A stretch of DNA of 64,000 nucleotides from Chryseobacterium indologenes. Lineage in GTDB: Bacteria > Bacteroidota > Bacteroidia > Flavobacteriales > Weeksellaceae. The stretch lies in assembly GCA_002439165.1 (NCBI GenBank), contig DJTE01000033.1, positions 186,001 through 250,000 on the forward strand, read 5' to 3'. This document shows positions 8,303 through 16,918 of this stretch, piece after piece. Positions within the stretch are counted from its first letter, which is position 1. Every line of letters starts with the position of its first letter. The notes under the pieces were generated by a model, which did no database searches, was not told the origin of the DNA, and saw nothing but the letters and a program-made list of their open reading frames with translations. The translations under genes and the position numbers were made by a program.

Positions 8303-9184
8303 TTATTTCGCAAATCGTTTTGTTCCTGCAACACAAAGAATAACGCCTATTGTTATCCCGAGCATTCCCATACTTACCGGCTCATGAAGGAAATAAGCTG
8401 CCAGAGCCAGTCCGAAGAACGGCTGTAACAACTGAAGCTGTCCTACTGTTGTAATTCCGCCCTGTGCAAGACCTTTATACCAGAATATAAACCCGATGAA
8501 CATGCTGAACAGGGAAATATACGCCAGCCCAAACCATCCGCGGAAACTTACCGTTTCTATATGATCAGGAAAATAAATAAAGAATAAAGGGATCATTACG
8601 GGAAGTGCAAGCACCAAAGCCCATGAAATTACCTGCCATCCGCCTAATGTCTTTGACAGCTTTGCTCCTTCCGCATACCCCAATCCACATAAAATAACAG
8701 CCAGAAGCATCAGAATATCACCAACCGGAGATGCGGAGATTCCCTGGGAAAATGCATACCCTATCACTAACAGACTTCCTATCACGGAAAACAGCCAGAA
8801 TACAGGATGAGGCCTTTCACCTCCACGAATGACCCCGAATACTGCGGTGGCCATAGGAAGCATTCCCAGAAATACAATAGAATGGGCGGAGCTTACATAC
8901 TGCAGCGCTAAAGCAGAAAGTAAAGGAAAACCAATCACACAACCCAGCGAGACCAGCAATAATGGGAAAATCTGCTTTTTATCCGGACGTTTTTCTTTGT
9001 AGATCAATAACACGCAAAGTGCCAGAACTCCGGCAATTCCTGCACGGGCTATGGTTGCAAAGACAGGGCTCATTTCCATTACAGCAAGCTTGGTGGCAGG
9101 CATAGACCCGCTGAACAGCAGTACTCCTATAAAGCCGTTGATCCAGCCGCTGATATTTTCATTTTTTGATATTGTATTGTTCAT
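8303..9184 (-). CDS. EamA (DMT superfamily) transporter
   Basis: A 293-residue inner-membrane protein with two EamA domains and about ten transmembrane helices, the normal architecture for the 10-TMS drug/metabolite exporter family. The first repeat starts at GWINGFIGVLLFSGSMPATKLAV, the second at GDILMLLAVILCGLGYAEGA. Substrate is unknown; family members export amino acids or related metabolites. It is transcribed divergently from a MocR-type regulator 95 bases away, an arrangement in which the MocR protein usually controls the transporter. Confidence 0.92.
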   Translation of the reverse strand: MNNTISKNENISGWINGFIGVLLFSGSMPATKLAVMEMSPVFATIARAGIAGVLALCVLLIYKEKRPDKKQIFPLLLVSLGCVIGFPLLSALALQYVSSAHSIVFLGMLPMATAVFGVIRGGERPHPVFWLFSVIGSLLVIGYAFSQGISASPVGDILMLLAVILCGLGYAEGAKLSKTLGGWQVISWALVLALPVMIPLFFIYFPDHIETVSFRGWFGLAYISLFSMFIGFIFWYKGLAQGGITTVGQLQLLQPFFGLALAAYFLHEPVSMGMLGITIGVILCVAGTKRFAK

Positions 9185-9251
9185 GATTGAATGTCTGTTT
9201 TAATGATTCAAAATTAGGCAGTCAAAATAAATAAACACAGTATCAGTTTTG

Positions 9252-9259
9252 TATATTTG
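9252..9259 (+). promoter_or_regulatory. -7 element TATATTTG of the MocR gene
   Basis: Matches the Bacteroidetes -7 consensus TAnnTTTG and lies 20 bases before the ATG at 9280. No clear -33 TTTG was found, so this is a partial match. Confidence 0.5.
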
Positions 9260-9279
9260 CATGAGCACAGTTAAAAAAA

Positions 9280-10692
9280 ATGAGTAAAGAATTCTTATAT
9301 ACAGAAATTGCAGAGAGAATCGCTGCACAGATCAGAAACGGAATACTGAAAACCGGTGACAAACTGCCATCCGTAAGAATGCTATGCCGGGAACATCAGG
9401 TAAGCATGAACACAGCCAAACGTGTCTTCCTGGAACTGGAATCACAGTCGTTGGTAGAATCAAAACCGCAGTCAGGATATTTTGTAAGCAGGCTGATGTC
9501 TGTAAAACTGCCTCTCCCCGAAGTGAGCCGCCCGTCTTTAATTGCCAATAACGACGAACCTGATGAACTCATCAGCAGGGTTTACGAGAATATGGGCAAG
9601 AAAGGGATTACCTTTTTCTCCATAGGAATTCCTTCAGGAGACCTTTTACCACAGGCTAAACTCAAAAAAGAAATCATTAATGCCACCCGGGAACTGAAAG
9701 ACGGGGGAACAGAATATGAAGAGCTTCAGGGTAATTTAAAGCTGCGGAGGATGATTGCCATCCGTTCTCTTCAGTGGGGCGGAAATTTTAATGAAACTGA
9801 CCTGGTGACCACCAACGGCGGCATGAACGCCTTATCATTCTGCCTGATGGCTCTGGGAAAACCCGGCGATACGATTGCCATTGAAAGCCCTTGTTATCCG
9901 GGTATTCTTCAGCTGGCCAACGGTCTCGGTTTAAAAGTTCTTGAGCTTCCCACCCACCCTACAACCGGAATCGAAATTGAAGCGTTGAAAAAAGTGATTC
10001 CACAAATCAATCTGTGCCTGCTGATTCCTAATTTTAATTCTCCGCTGGGTAGCTGCATGCCGGATGAAAACAAAAAAGAGATCGTTAAACTACTGTCAGA
10101 AAACGGAATTCCACTGATTGAAGATGATGTATACGGCGACCTGTACTTCGGGACCAGTCGCCCGAAATGCTGTAAATCTTTTGATAAAGACGGAAATGTC
10201 CTGTACTGCAGCTCGATTTCAAAAACACTGGCTCCCGGATACCGTGTAGGATGGATCGCTCCCGGAAGATATAAAGACAAAATTTTAAAGCTTAAACTTC
10301 TGCATTCCACCTCATCTATTTCTATTGTGAATGAAGCTGTGGCTAATTTCCTTAAATCCGGGCGGTACGAGAAACATCTTCAGCAGATGCGTAAGGCACT
10401 TCAGAACAATTATCAGAACTATGTTCAGACGATTGCCGAATCTTTTCCGGAAGGTACAAAAACAAGCCGCCCCCAGGGAGGACTCTCCCTATGGGTAGAA
10501 TTCGATAAAAAAATCCGGACTACCGGACTGTATGATCTGGCGATCAAACAGAACATAAGTATTGCGCCCGGAAGAATGTTTACTCTTCAGGATCAGTTTC
10601 AGAACTGTATGCGTCTCTGTATAGGGCTTCCCTGGTCGGAAGAGATCCGGTTACAATTACGTCAGGTAGGCAGTCTTGCCAAAAGAATCTGA
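9280..10692 (+). CDS. MocR-type GntR/aminotransferase regulator
   Basis: PLP-binding transcriptional regulator of the MocR (PdxR/GabR-like) family, 470 residues. An N-terminal GntR winged helix (about 1-70; LPSVRMLCREHQVSMNTAKRV is the HTH) is joined by a linker to a class I aminotransferase fold (about 110-470). The PLP-Schiff-base lysine is Lys315 in SISKTLAPG, and the ring-nitrogen Asp is in EDDVYGD (about 281-287). The ligand is probably an amino acid-PLP adduct. It is divergent from the EamA transporter, the likely target. Its stop codon directly abuts the stop of the convergent Crp/Fnr gene at 10693. Confidence 0.93.
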   Translation: MSKEFLYTEIAERIAAQIRNGILKTGDKLPSVRMLCREHQVSMNTAKRVFLELESQSLVESKPQSGYFVSRLMSVKLPLPEVSRPSLIANNDEPDELISRVYENMGKKGITFFSIGIPSGDLLPQAKLKKEIINATRELKDGGTEYEELQGNLKLRRMIAIRSLQWGGNFNETDLVTTNGGMNALSFCLMALGKPGDTIAIESPCYPGILQLANGLGLKVLELPTHPTTGIEIEALKKVIPQINLCLLIPNFNSPLGSCMPDENKKEIVKLLSENGIPLIEDDVYGDLYFGTSRPKCCKSFDKDGNVLYCSSISKTLAPGYRVGWIAPGRYKDKILKLKLLHSTSSISIVNEAVANFLKSGRYEKHLQQMRKALQNNYQNYVQTIAESFPEGTKTSRPQGGLSLWVEFDKKIRTTGLYDLAIKQNISIAPGRMFTLQDQFQNCMRLCIGLPWSEEIRLQLRQVGSLAKRI

Positions 10693-11286
10693 TTATTTAT
10701 CCGGAACGAAATTCTTTCTTGCCAGTTCTTTTCTCACACGGCTCAGACTTTCAGGAGTAATGCCGAGATACGAAGCAATCATCCATTGTGGAACCCTCAA
10801 AAGAAGATCCGGATACATTTTAATGAATTTCATATACCTCTCTTCCGCAGTCTCGCCCAGCAGAGAATTGATCCTGTTCTGAAGGCTTCTGATATGTTTC
10901 TGAAGCAGAAAATCACTCCGTTCAATACTGTTCGGAAACTGCTCTACCAGTTTATTGAAGAAGTCAGGATGCAGAAACAGAACTTCCGAATCCTCAACAG
11001 CTTCTATATAATAAATGGATTTTTCATTGAAATAAAGACTGCTCCGGTCGGAGATCAGCCAGCTTTCGGGGGCAAACTGTATAATGTGTTCTTTTCCGTT
11101 CTTATCAATGGAATACATTTTCAAAAGTCCTTTTTCAACGAAGAATATATGACGGCAAATCTCACCGTACTGTAAAAGAAACTGGTTTTTGGGAATCTTC
11201 TTTACTTCATAGTGCAGGCTGCACGTGTTTACCTTCTCAACGGGAACATTGAGTACCTTGGCTAAATAATTATTGATATTCTTCAT
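10693..11286 (-). CDS. Crp/Fnr family transcriptional regulator
   Basis: A 197-residue regulator with a cNMP-binding-type beta-roll (about 20-125) and a C-terminal HTH (MIASYLGITPESLSRVRKELARKNF, about 168-192). It belongs to the large Bacteroidetes subgroup with the ASYLGITPESLSRxR recognition helix and is not close to the two regulators at 6.4-7.7 kb. The start codon overlaps the ytxJ stop by one base, so it is translationally coupled as the last gene of the bacillithiol-type operon. It may control that operon, which is inference. Confidence 0.92.
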   Translation of the reverse strand: MKNINNYLAKVLNVPVEKVNTCSLHYEVKKIPKNQFLLQYGEICRHIFFVEKGLLKMYSIDKNGKEHIIQFAPESWLISDRSSLYFNEKSIYYIEAVEDSEVLFLHPDFFNKLVEQFPNSIERSDFLLQKHIRSLQNRINSLLGETAEERYMKFIKMYPDLLLRVPQWMIASYLGITPESLSRVRKELARKNFVPDK

Positions 11287-11663
11287 TATGCAATCTGGCT
11301 TATAGAGATATCTTCATGCGAAGCTGTACTGATTACTTTTCCGTCTTCTATTACGATCAGCTGAGGGCTTTCATGCCTGATCCCGAAATCCTCAGAAATC
11401 TTATTGGAGACAGGTCTGTACATCAGCAAATCTAAGTAATATAAATCCAGCTCACGATCTAAATTATCTATATCTCTTTCAAAATTTTTCAATACTGTTT
11501 TGCTTATAAAACAACGTGTTGAATGTTTGAAAATAGCAATTTTATGATGGTAGGAATTTTCTACTGCTTTGGCCAGATCTTCTTCAGACTCTATTTTCTT
11601 CCAGAAGGATTTACGCTCAGGATTGTTTTCTTTTCCTCCGAATATTTTATCAAAAAAACTCAT
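11286..11663 (-). CDS. ytxJ: YtxJ-family bacillithiol-linked redox protein
   Basis: A 125-residue thioredoxin-fold protein of the YtxJ family, described as a bacillithiol-system redox-active (monothiol bacilliredoxin-like) protein. The active-site Cys51 is in FKHSTRCFIS; the usual motif is TRCPIS, so the Pro after Cys is replaced by Phe. The downstream ESPQ motif provides the cis-Pro loop of the fold. It overlaps DUF1569 by four bases upstream and the Crp/Fnr gene by one base downstream. Its presence with a YfiT homologue in one operon strongly suggests that this organism makes bacillithiol, although no bsh biosynthesis gene is in the window. Confidence 0.85.
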   Translation of the reverse strand: MSFFDKIFGGKENNPERKSFWKKIESEEDLAKAVENSYHHKIAIFKHSTRCFISKTVLKNFERDIDNLDRELDLYYLDLLMYRPVSNKISEDFGIRHESPQLIVIEDGKVISTASHEDISISQIA

Positions 11664-12121
11664 ACATTAAATTGTTTTAAGTGGTGATTCAGATGCTTGT
11701 ATTCTAAAAATCCCCAGTCTTTTTCAGTCATTTTACCGAATAAACGATGACGGTCCGGAAGGTCTTTATTTACAGAGGCTTCGTGGAAATTCGTCAGTTT
11801 ATTCAGCAGATTGGTTTTGGATTCACCAAAATCACATTCAAAATTAATGATTAGTTTTTGAAAAGTCGGCATATTTCGGGGAATTCCATTATTAAAAACC
11901 CGCATTTCCAGTTTTGTCAGGATTCCTATGGTCTGAAAAAGCGGATTAATGGCAGGAAGCTCAATTTTTCTCAAAGGAACCTGAAGAACAAGGTCACAGT
12001 GTTTCAGCATCTGGCACACATCCATCTTCCCCCATTTTGCCGGGGAATTTTCTGTAAGACGGGAAATTCTTTCTATGATTTCCTCAAAATGAGCAGGATT
12101 ATGAAGATTCTTCTTTACCAA
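11660..12121 (-). CDS. DUF1569 protein (DinB-like fold)
   Basis: A 153-residue protein of family DUF1569, a relative of the DinB/YfiT four-helix superfamily. Recognisable stretches are NPAHFEEIIERISRLT, WGKMDVCQMLKHCDLVL (Cys and His in the motif that in DinB proteins binds metal) and a C-terminal HRLFGKMTEKDWGFLEYKHLNHHLKQF with the other histidines. Members are thought to be thiol-dependent transferases or metal-binding proteins; no specific reaction is known to me. It overlaps yfiT by seven bases and ytxJ by four, indicating translational coupling. Confidence 0.85.
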   Translation of the reverse strand: MVKKNLHNPAHFEEIIERISRLTENSPAKWGKMDVCQMLKHCDLVLQVPLRKIELPAINPLFQTIGILTKLEMRVFNNGIPRNMPTFQKLIINFECDFGESKTNLLNKLTNFHEASVNKDLPDRHRLFGKMTEKDWGFLEYKHLNHHLKQFNV

Positions 12122-12651
12122 CCTTTTTCCTTCTTCAGATTTTCAATATGAGCATAATGGTGATTGCAGTGCCATACATAAAAGGCAAGATAATACCTGA
12201 GATTATAGTCTCTGTTCTGCTCAGGATGATGAAAGGTTCTCTCAAACTGTTTATTGGTAAGGGTATTCAGTAAAACAGTCCATCGCTGATGTGTTCCCCG
12301 GATCATTCTCATGGCAGGCTTTACCGGCATGTGTACACTGTCCTGAAGCTCTGCCCATCTGGCTTCATCATAGGGTTTGATGACAGGATTATCTTCCGTG
12401 AGAGCAAGTTTAAAACGGATAAAACTGTTGATGTGGCTGTCGGCAATATGATTAATCAGCTGCCTTACCGTCCACCCTCCTTCTCTGTAAGGAGTATCCA
12501 GCTGTCCGTCTGTAAAGTTTTCAATTAGATCTTTCAGCTTTCCGGGGAAGTTTTTAATGACTCTGATGTGTTCATCCAGCTTTATATCACAGATATTCTC
12601 CGGATGCTGAAACGGGCCGATGGGAAATTTCTTTTGCTCTAAACTGCTCAT
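12115..12651 (-). CDS. YfiT-type bacillithiol transferase (DinB superfamily)
   Basis: A 178-residue homologue of B. subtilis YfiT/BstA, a metal-dependent bacillithiol S-transferase. The family's three metal-ligand histidines are visible: His68 (in LINHIADSH), His161 and His165 (in WHCNHHYAH), matching His67/His160/His164 of YfiT as I recall them. The N-terminal YPIG-like start (FPIGPFQHPENI) is also typical. Expected role: conjugation of bacillithiol to electrophiles for detoxification. First gene of a four-gene operon with overlapping reading frames; it is divergent from pncA. Confidence 0.88.
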   Translation of the reverse strand: MSSLEQKKFPIGPFQHPENICDIKLDEHIRVIKNFPGKLKDLIENFTDGQLDTPYREGGWTVRQLINHIADSHINSFIRFKLALTEDNPVIKPYDEARWAELQDSVHMPVKPAMRMIRGTHQRWTVLLNTLTNKQFERTFHHPEQNRDYNLRYYLAFYVWHCNHHYAHIENLKKEKGW

Positions 12652-12748
12652 TCTATTTACGTTAAAAATTTATATTGCCGATTTGTCCGATAATTCAGTT
12701 TTGGACGGTTTTTTGAGTAAATTTATCAAAAATTCGAGAAATCTAAAT

Positions 12749-13354
12749 ATGAAAAAAGCGTTAATAATTGTAGATGTACAGAATGATTTCTGTGAAGGGG
12801 GTTCTCTTGCAGTTCCGGGAGCTAATGAGATCATTCCTTATATTAATCTTTTAATGGAGGAAAATGAATATGATCAGATTGTTCTTACCCAGGACTGGCA
12901 TCCTGCCGATCACAAAAGTTTCGCCAGTAACAACGGCAGAAAGGTAGGGGAAAGTATTATTCTGAACTCCATTCCTCAGTTTATGTGGCCGGATCACTGC
13001 GTTCAGGGAACTTTTGGGGCAGAATTCCATAAAGATCTGAACAGGGATAAAGTAACCCACATCGTTCAGAAAGGAAAAAACATTGAAATAGACAGTTACA
13101 GCGGCTTCCAGGATAATAACCATTTCATGAAAACCGGTCTTGACGATTTCCTGAAGTACCACGATATTCAGCTGGTGGAAATTGTTGGATTAGCATTGGA
13201 TTACTGTGTAAAATACACCTGTCTTGATGCTGTGGCGGCCGGATACGTTACCTGCCTTCATTTCAACGGAACCAGAGCGGTGAATGTAAAGCCTGATAAC
13301 GGTAAAGATGCCATTTATGAGCTGCTTCAGAAGGGAGTTACCGTGTTGGGGTAA
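12749..13354 (+). CDS. pncA: Bifunctional nicotinamidase/pyrazinamidase
   Basis: Hydrolyses nicotinamide to nicotinate for NAD+ salvage. The protein is 201 residues from the ATG at 12749; a longer upstream frame (from 12620) would overlap yfiT and lacks homology, so it is rejected. Catalytic triad Asp9 (VDVQNDF), Lys108 (VQKG) and Cys153 (LDYCVKYT); metal ligands Asp49, His51 and His55 in TQDWHPADH. Length and motifs match E. coli PncA. It is followed by a good terminator and stands alone. Confidence 0.95.
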   Translation: MKKALIIVDVQNDFCEGGSLAVPGANEIIPYINLLMEENEYDQIVLTQDWHPADHKSFASNNGRKVGESIILNSIPQFMWPDHCVQGTFGAEFHKDLNRDKVTHIVQKGKNIEIDSYSGFQDNNHFMKTGLDDFLKYHDIQLVEIVGLALDYCVKYTCLDAVAAGYVTCLHFNGTRAVNVKPDNGKDAIYELLQKGVTVLG

Positions 13355-13426
13355 ATGATGGGTAATGAAAAATGAGCAATAAGTAATAGGCAATGAATAA
13401 TGTTCAGAGCTGCTATTAAAAATAAG

Positions 13427-13457
13427 AAAGACCGTAGAAAAATCTGCGGTCTTTTTT
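13427..13457 (+). terminator. Terminator of pncA
   Basis: AAGACCGTAG / CTGCGGTCTT stem with an AAAAAT loop and a TTTTTT run. It lies between convergent pncA and the pseudouridine synthase gene and, as a near-symmetric hairpin with A-run upstream, may serve both. Confidence 0.8.
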
Positions 13458-13480
13458 ATTGGGTATACCTTATATAGCTC

Positions 13481-14662
13481 TTAAAGCATTTTAAGGTTGT
13501 TTACTTCCTGTTCTGTAAGGATTCTCCAGTGTCCTCTCTTGATATTCTTCTTCGTCATTCCGGCAAACATCACTCTGTCTAAAGCTTCTACTTCGTATCC
13601 TAATCTTTGGAAAATTCTTCTGATTACTCTGTTCCATCCGATGTGGATTTCGATTCCGATTTCATTTTTCGGTTTTCCTTCAATGAATGAAATCTGATCT
13701 ACTACCGCAACACCTTCATCAAGACGGATTCCTTCCGCAATCAGCTTCATGTCTTCGTGGGTCAGTTTTTTATCCAGCGTAACATGATAGATCTTTTTGG
13801 CATCAAAAGACGGATGTGTCAGTTTCTTAGTCATATGTCCGTCATTGGTTAAAAGGATCACTCCCGTTGTGGAACGGTCAAGTCTTCCCACCGGAAACAG
13901 ACGGTACGGCGATGCATTGGCAACAAGATCCATTACGGTTTTTCTTGCCTTATCATCTTTTGTTGTAGAAATATAACCTTTAGGTTTGTTCAGAAGTACA
14001 TATACCGGTTTTTCAGGGGTAATGCCCTGCCCGTCGAAAACCACTTTATCGGTTTTCTGAACCTGGTATCCCATTTCCGTTACCACTACTCCGTTTACTT
14101 CTACAAGCCCCTGCGTAATCAGTTCATCAGCCTCTCTTCTGCTGCAGATCCCTGAATTGGCAATATACTTATTAAGACGGATGGTATCTTTATGTACATC
14201 TTTTTCAATTTTGTTTAACCTTCTTTTCTGTACGAAAGATTTAGCTCTGTCATCATTTCTCTCCTCTCCGTTAGATGGTCTTCTGCCATATTTCAGGCTG
14301 CCTCTTTCATACTTGTCTCTTGTATCAAAATTCTTTCCGCCTCTTTTGGGAGCCGGTTTACCGAAAGATTTTTTCTCACGGCCTTCGCTGGCATTGGTGA
14401 TATAAGGCTTACGTTCAGATTTCGAACCGTGATCTTCGTCTCTGCCGTCAAAACCGCCTTCAGTTTTGAAAGGGTTTCTGTTGAACTTGGAATTGGTGCC
14501 TTTATGTTCAAAATTTCTTTCACCAGCCTTAGGAAAAGGTTTTTTAAAAGATTTTGATCCTGAAGAATTTCCAGATCTGGAAGCACGAGAATCATCAGAA
14601 CTTTTTCTTGTTGAAATTCTTGGTCTCTTTGGTCGGTCTGAATTATTGTTATCTCTGCTCAT
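13481..14662 (-). CDS. rRNA pseudouridine synthase (RsuA/RluB family) with basic N-terminal extension
   Basis: Site-specific 23S or 16S rRNA pseudouridine synthase, 393 residues. Residues 1-155 are a disordered Lys/Arg/Gly/Ser-rich extension typical of Bacteroidetes members. The S4 RNA-binding domain is at about 161-208 (IRLNKYIANSGICSRREADELI). The catalytic domain follows, with the nucleophile Asp262 in PVGRLDRSTTG and the KPKGY motif at about 226-230. The E. coli relative RluB modifies helix 89 of 23S rRNA; which site this one modifies cannot be told from sequence. A -7 element CAAAGATA (reverse of TATCTTTG) lies at 14677-14684. Confidence 0.93.
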   Translation of the reverse strand: MSRDNNNSDRPKRPRISTRKSSDDSRASRSGNSSGSKSFKKPFPKAGERNFEHKGTNSKFNRNPFKTEGGFDGRDEDHGSKSERKPYITNASEGREKKSFGKPAPKRGGKNFDTRDKYERGSLKYGRRPSNGEERNDDRAKSFVQKRRLNKIEKDVHKDTIRLNKYIANSGICSRREADELITQGLVEVNGVVVTEMGYQVQKTDKVVFDGQGITPEKPVYVLLNKPKGYISTTKDDKARKTVMDLVANASPYRLFPVGRLDRSTTGVILLTNDGHMTKKLTHPSFDAKKIYHVTLDKKLTHEDMKLIAEGIRLDEGVAVVDQISFIEGKPKNEIGIEIHIGWNRVIRRIFQRLGYEVEALDRVMFAGMTKKNIKRGHWRILTEQEVNNLKML

Positions 14663-14676
14663 TCTAAAAATTTCTG

Positions 14677-14684
14677 CAAAGATA
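14677..14684 (-). promoter_or_regulatory. -7 element TATCTTTG of the pseudouridine synthase gene
   Basis: Perfect TAnnTTTG match on the minus strand, 15 bases before the start codon at 14662. The -33 part is not clear. Confidence 0.5.
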
Positions 14685-14763
14685 GTAATTTAGTTACGAG
14701 TTAAAAATTAAGAATCATAACTTTGCAATATAGTTTTAATTTAATTTTTTAGAAAAGAGGCTC

Positions 14764-15810
14764 ATGATAACAATATTAGACCATAATTTTTCCCAGCTCA
14801 ACAATTTCCTTCGTGAAAAAACGTTCAGCAAAATTTTTATTCTTGTAGATGAAAATACTCATGAATACTGTCTTCCTGTATTGTTGGGAAATATGGAAAC
14901 TGATCTTGGATTTGAAATCCTGGAAATTGAAGCAGGTGAGGAAATGAAAAACATTCAGACCGCCAACCATCTTTGGGAGATCCTTACAGAAATGCAGGCA
15001 GACCGGAAAGCATTGGTCATCAATCTTGGCGGCGGAGTCATTACGGATATGGGCGGATTTGTTGCCTCTACCTATAAAAGAGGAATTCAGTTTATTAATA
15101 TTCCTACTACTCTTTTATCCATGTGTGATGCTTCCATTGGCGGAAAAACCGGGATAGACCTGATGCATTATAAAAATATGGTAGGAACATTTGCGTTTCC
15201 GGAACAGATTTTTATTTACCCTGAATTTTTACAGACCCTTCCCTTTAAAGAATTGAGAAGCGGATTTGCCGAAATGCTGAAACATGGATTAATTGCAGAT
15301 AAAATACATTGGGAACAGCTGACTCACATCCATAAACTGGATATGGAAGCCGTGATTCCTCACATTCAGACCTCTATGGATATCAAACAGGATGTGGTGG
15401 AAAAAGATTTTCATGAGAAAAACATCAGAAAAACCCTGAATTTCGGCCACACGATCGGTCATGCCGTTGAAAGCCTGTGCCTGAACCAGGGAAACCCTGT
15501 CCTTCATGGAGAAGCCGTGGCAATGGGAATGATCTCTGAAGCTCATCTGGCCTGCCTCGAAGGTCTTATTTCTGAAGAAGATTCACAGATTATCATTGAA
15601 AATATCCAGCGGTATTATCCTTATATGGACATCAGTGATTTTACTGATGAGGATATTACGACACTTTTGCTTAATGACAAGAAGAATACGGACAGTAAGA
15701 TCAATTTCTCCCTGCTTACGGGCATCGGATCCTGTACCTATGACCACCAGTGCAGTCAGAAAAACATTCTAAAATCTTTACATTTTTATAGAAACCTGAA
15801 TAATGCTTAA
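14764..15810 (+). CDS. aroB: 3-dehydroquinate synthase
   Basis: Second step of the shikimate pathway: converts DAHP to 3-dehydroquinate using NAD+ and a divalent metal. The protein is 348 residues, the usual size. The NAD-binding GGGVITDMGGFVAS is at about residues 93-106, the substrate-binding SGFAEMLKHG near 175 carries a metal-ligand Glu, and GHTIGHAVE near 230-240 carries the metal-ligand histidines. The gene stands alone with a strong terminator 120 bases downstream. Confidence 0.96.
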   Translation: MITILDHNFSQLNNFLREKTFSKIFILVDENTHEYCLPVLLGNMETDLGFEILEIEAGEEMKNIQTANHLWEILTEMQADRKALVINLGGGVITDMGGFVASTYKRGIQFINIPTTLLSMCDASIGGKTGIDLMHYKNMVGTFAFPEQIFIYPEFLQTLPFKELRSGFAEMLKHGLIADKIHWEQLTHIHKLDMEAVIPHIQTSMDIKQDVVEKDFHEKNIRKTLNFGHTIGHAVESLCLNQGNPVLHGEAVAMGMISEAHLACLEGLISEEDSQIIIENIQRYYPYMDISDFTDEDITTLLLNDKKNTDSKINFSLLTGIGSCTYDHQCSQKNILKSLHFYRNLNNA

Positions 15811-15928
15811 CTGTTTTTGAGAAAAAATGTTCTTTTTTATTCATTTTATCCAAAATAATAATTTAGATTTTTTCTAAACAACTGTTTAATTAAAATCATA
15901 ACAATTTTAAAATCAGACATATAAAATA

Positions 15929-15958
15929 AAAACCGTTTATGATGTAAACGGTTTTTTT
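15929..15958 (+). terminator. Terminator of aroB
   Basis: AAACCGTTTA / TAAACGGTTT stem with a TGATG loop and TTTTTTT. Confidence 0.8.
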
Positions 15959-15984
15959 ACTGACTTTAATCATAAAAAACATTT

Positions 15985-16000
15985 TTGGCAAGCAATTTGA
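15985..16000 (+). promoter_or_regulatory. Sigma-54-like promoter of porin gene 1
   Basis: TGGCAAGCAATTTGA at 15986-16000 has the GG-N10-G geometry of a -24/-12 element (GG at -24, G at -12; the following C is A). The same layout precedes the other two porin paralogs. A small hairpin (TACTCTG / CGGAGTA, 16005-16025) lies in the predicted 5' leader. Confidence 0.5.
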
Positions 16001-16088
16001 AAGATACTCTGCGTCAAACGGAGTAGTAAACGGTTGACAGTAGTAAAATTTAAAATTAGAAATAGTAAAATACTAAAAAATTAAAGTT

Positions 16089-16733
16089 ATGAAAAAGTTA
16101 ATTTTAGGATTAGCAGTAACTGCAGGATCATTAGCATTCGCTCAGACCACTTCATCTTCTAATCCTGTTACATTTGGTGTAAAAGGAGGAATGAACGTTT
16201 CTTCACTTTCAAAAAATGAAGGTTTAGATGACCAAAAATCTAAAATCGGGTTCAATGCAGGTGTATTTGCCAATATTCCATTAGCTGCTGACTTCAGCAT
16301 TCAGCCGGAAGTTATCTATAACGATCTAGGTGCAAAAAGTACAAGAAAAACCAATTTTGCAGGAAACGAATACAGAGCAGACTATTCTACTAATTTAGGA
16401 TATATCGCAGTTCCTGTAATGTTCCAGTACAACGTAATTCCTAATCTTTATTTAGAAGCAGGTCCTGAATTCGGATTTTTAGTAAGTGCTAAAGATAAAC
16501 TTAAGACCTCAACGAATGGAAATACCAATAACTCAACAACATCTACTTTAAATAAGGATGATTTCCAAACGTTTAACTTTGGTATCGGTATCGGTGCCGG
16601 GTATTATTTCACACAAAACTTAGGAATTACAGCAAGATATACAGCCGGTGTAACGGATATTTTCAAAAACAACAATGGTGATGCTGTAAGAAACAATGTA
16701 TTCCAGGTAGGTTTAGCTTATAAATTCAAATAA
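16089..16733 (+). CDS. Outer-membrane beta-barrel (porin family) protein 1
   Basis: A 214-residue outer-membrane barrel of the Bacteroidetes porin-family/PorT-like group. There is a signal peptide (MKKLILGLAVTAGSLAFA, cleaved before QTT), then alternating beta-strands such as VTFGVKGGMNVSSL, FSIQPEVIYN, YIAVPVMFQYN and LYLEAGPEFGFL, ending with VFQVGLAYKFK as the terminal strand. It probably forms a small 8-stranded barrel; a transport role is not shown. It is one of three paralogs in 4.6 kb (with 17101-17790 and 19981-20682), and each has its own terminator, so these are separate transcripts. Confidence 0.88.
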   Translation: MKKLILGLAVTAGSLAFAQTTSSSNPVTFGVKGGMNVSSLSKNEGLDDQKSKIGFNAGVFANIPLAADFSIQPEVIYNDLGAKSTRKTNFAGNEYRADYSTNLGYIAVPVMFQYNVIPNLYLEAGPEFGFLVSAKDKLKTSTNGNTNNSTTSTLNKDDFQTFNFGIGIGAGYYFTQNLGITARYTAGVTDIFKNNNGDAVRNNVFQVGLAYKFK

Positions 16734-16779
16734 CAGGCTTAAACATTCATTCAAACAAATTTTTATATTCAATAGAAAG

Positions 16780-16807
16780 GCCGGGCTATTTTTAGTCCGG
16801 CTTTTTT
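16780..16807 (+). terminator. Terminator of porin gene 1
   Basis: GCCGGGCTA / TAGTCCGGC stem with a TTTT loop and TTTTTT tail. Confidence 0.85.
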
Positions 16808-16892
16808 ACGGCATATTTTAATTCCTCCGGATTCAGCGGATTTGTAGAGCAATAAATGTTTTTTTTCTGATTTTCTCACAATCGTTCCCTTT

Positions 16893-16907
16893 TGGCAAGG
16901 AGTTTGC
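16893..16907 (+). promoter_or_regulatory. Orphan sigma-54-like promoter
   Basis: TGGCAAGGAGTTTGC is the best -24/-12 match in the window (GG-N10-GC). No recognisable gene follows before the hairpin at 16983-17018; see the candidate small RNA. Confidence 0.5.
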
Positions 16908-16918
16908 CTGTAAAAGAT

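Noticed and set aside
7921..8343. 140-codon plus-strand frame
   Set aside because: Antisense to the small lipoprotein, its terminator and the transporter end; no protein-like sequence.
12620..12748. Upstream extension of the pncA frame
   Set aside because: It overlaps yfiT, has no homology, and PncA proteins begin at the Met at 12749 (VDVQNDF at residues 8-14).
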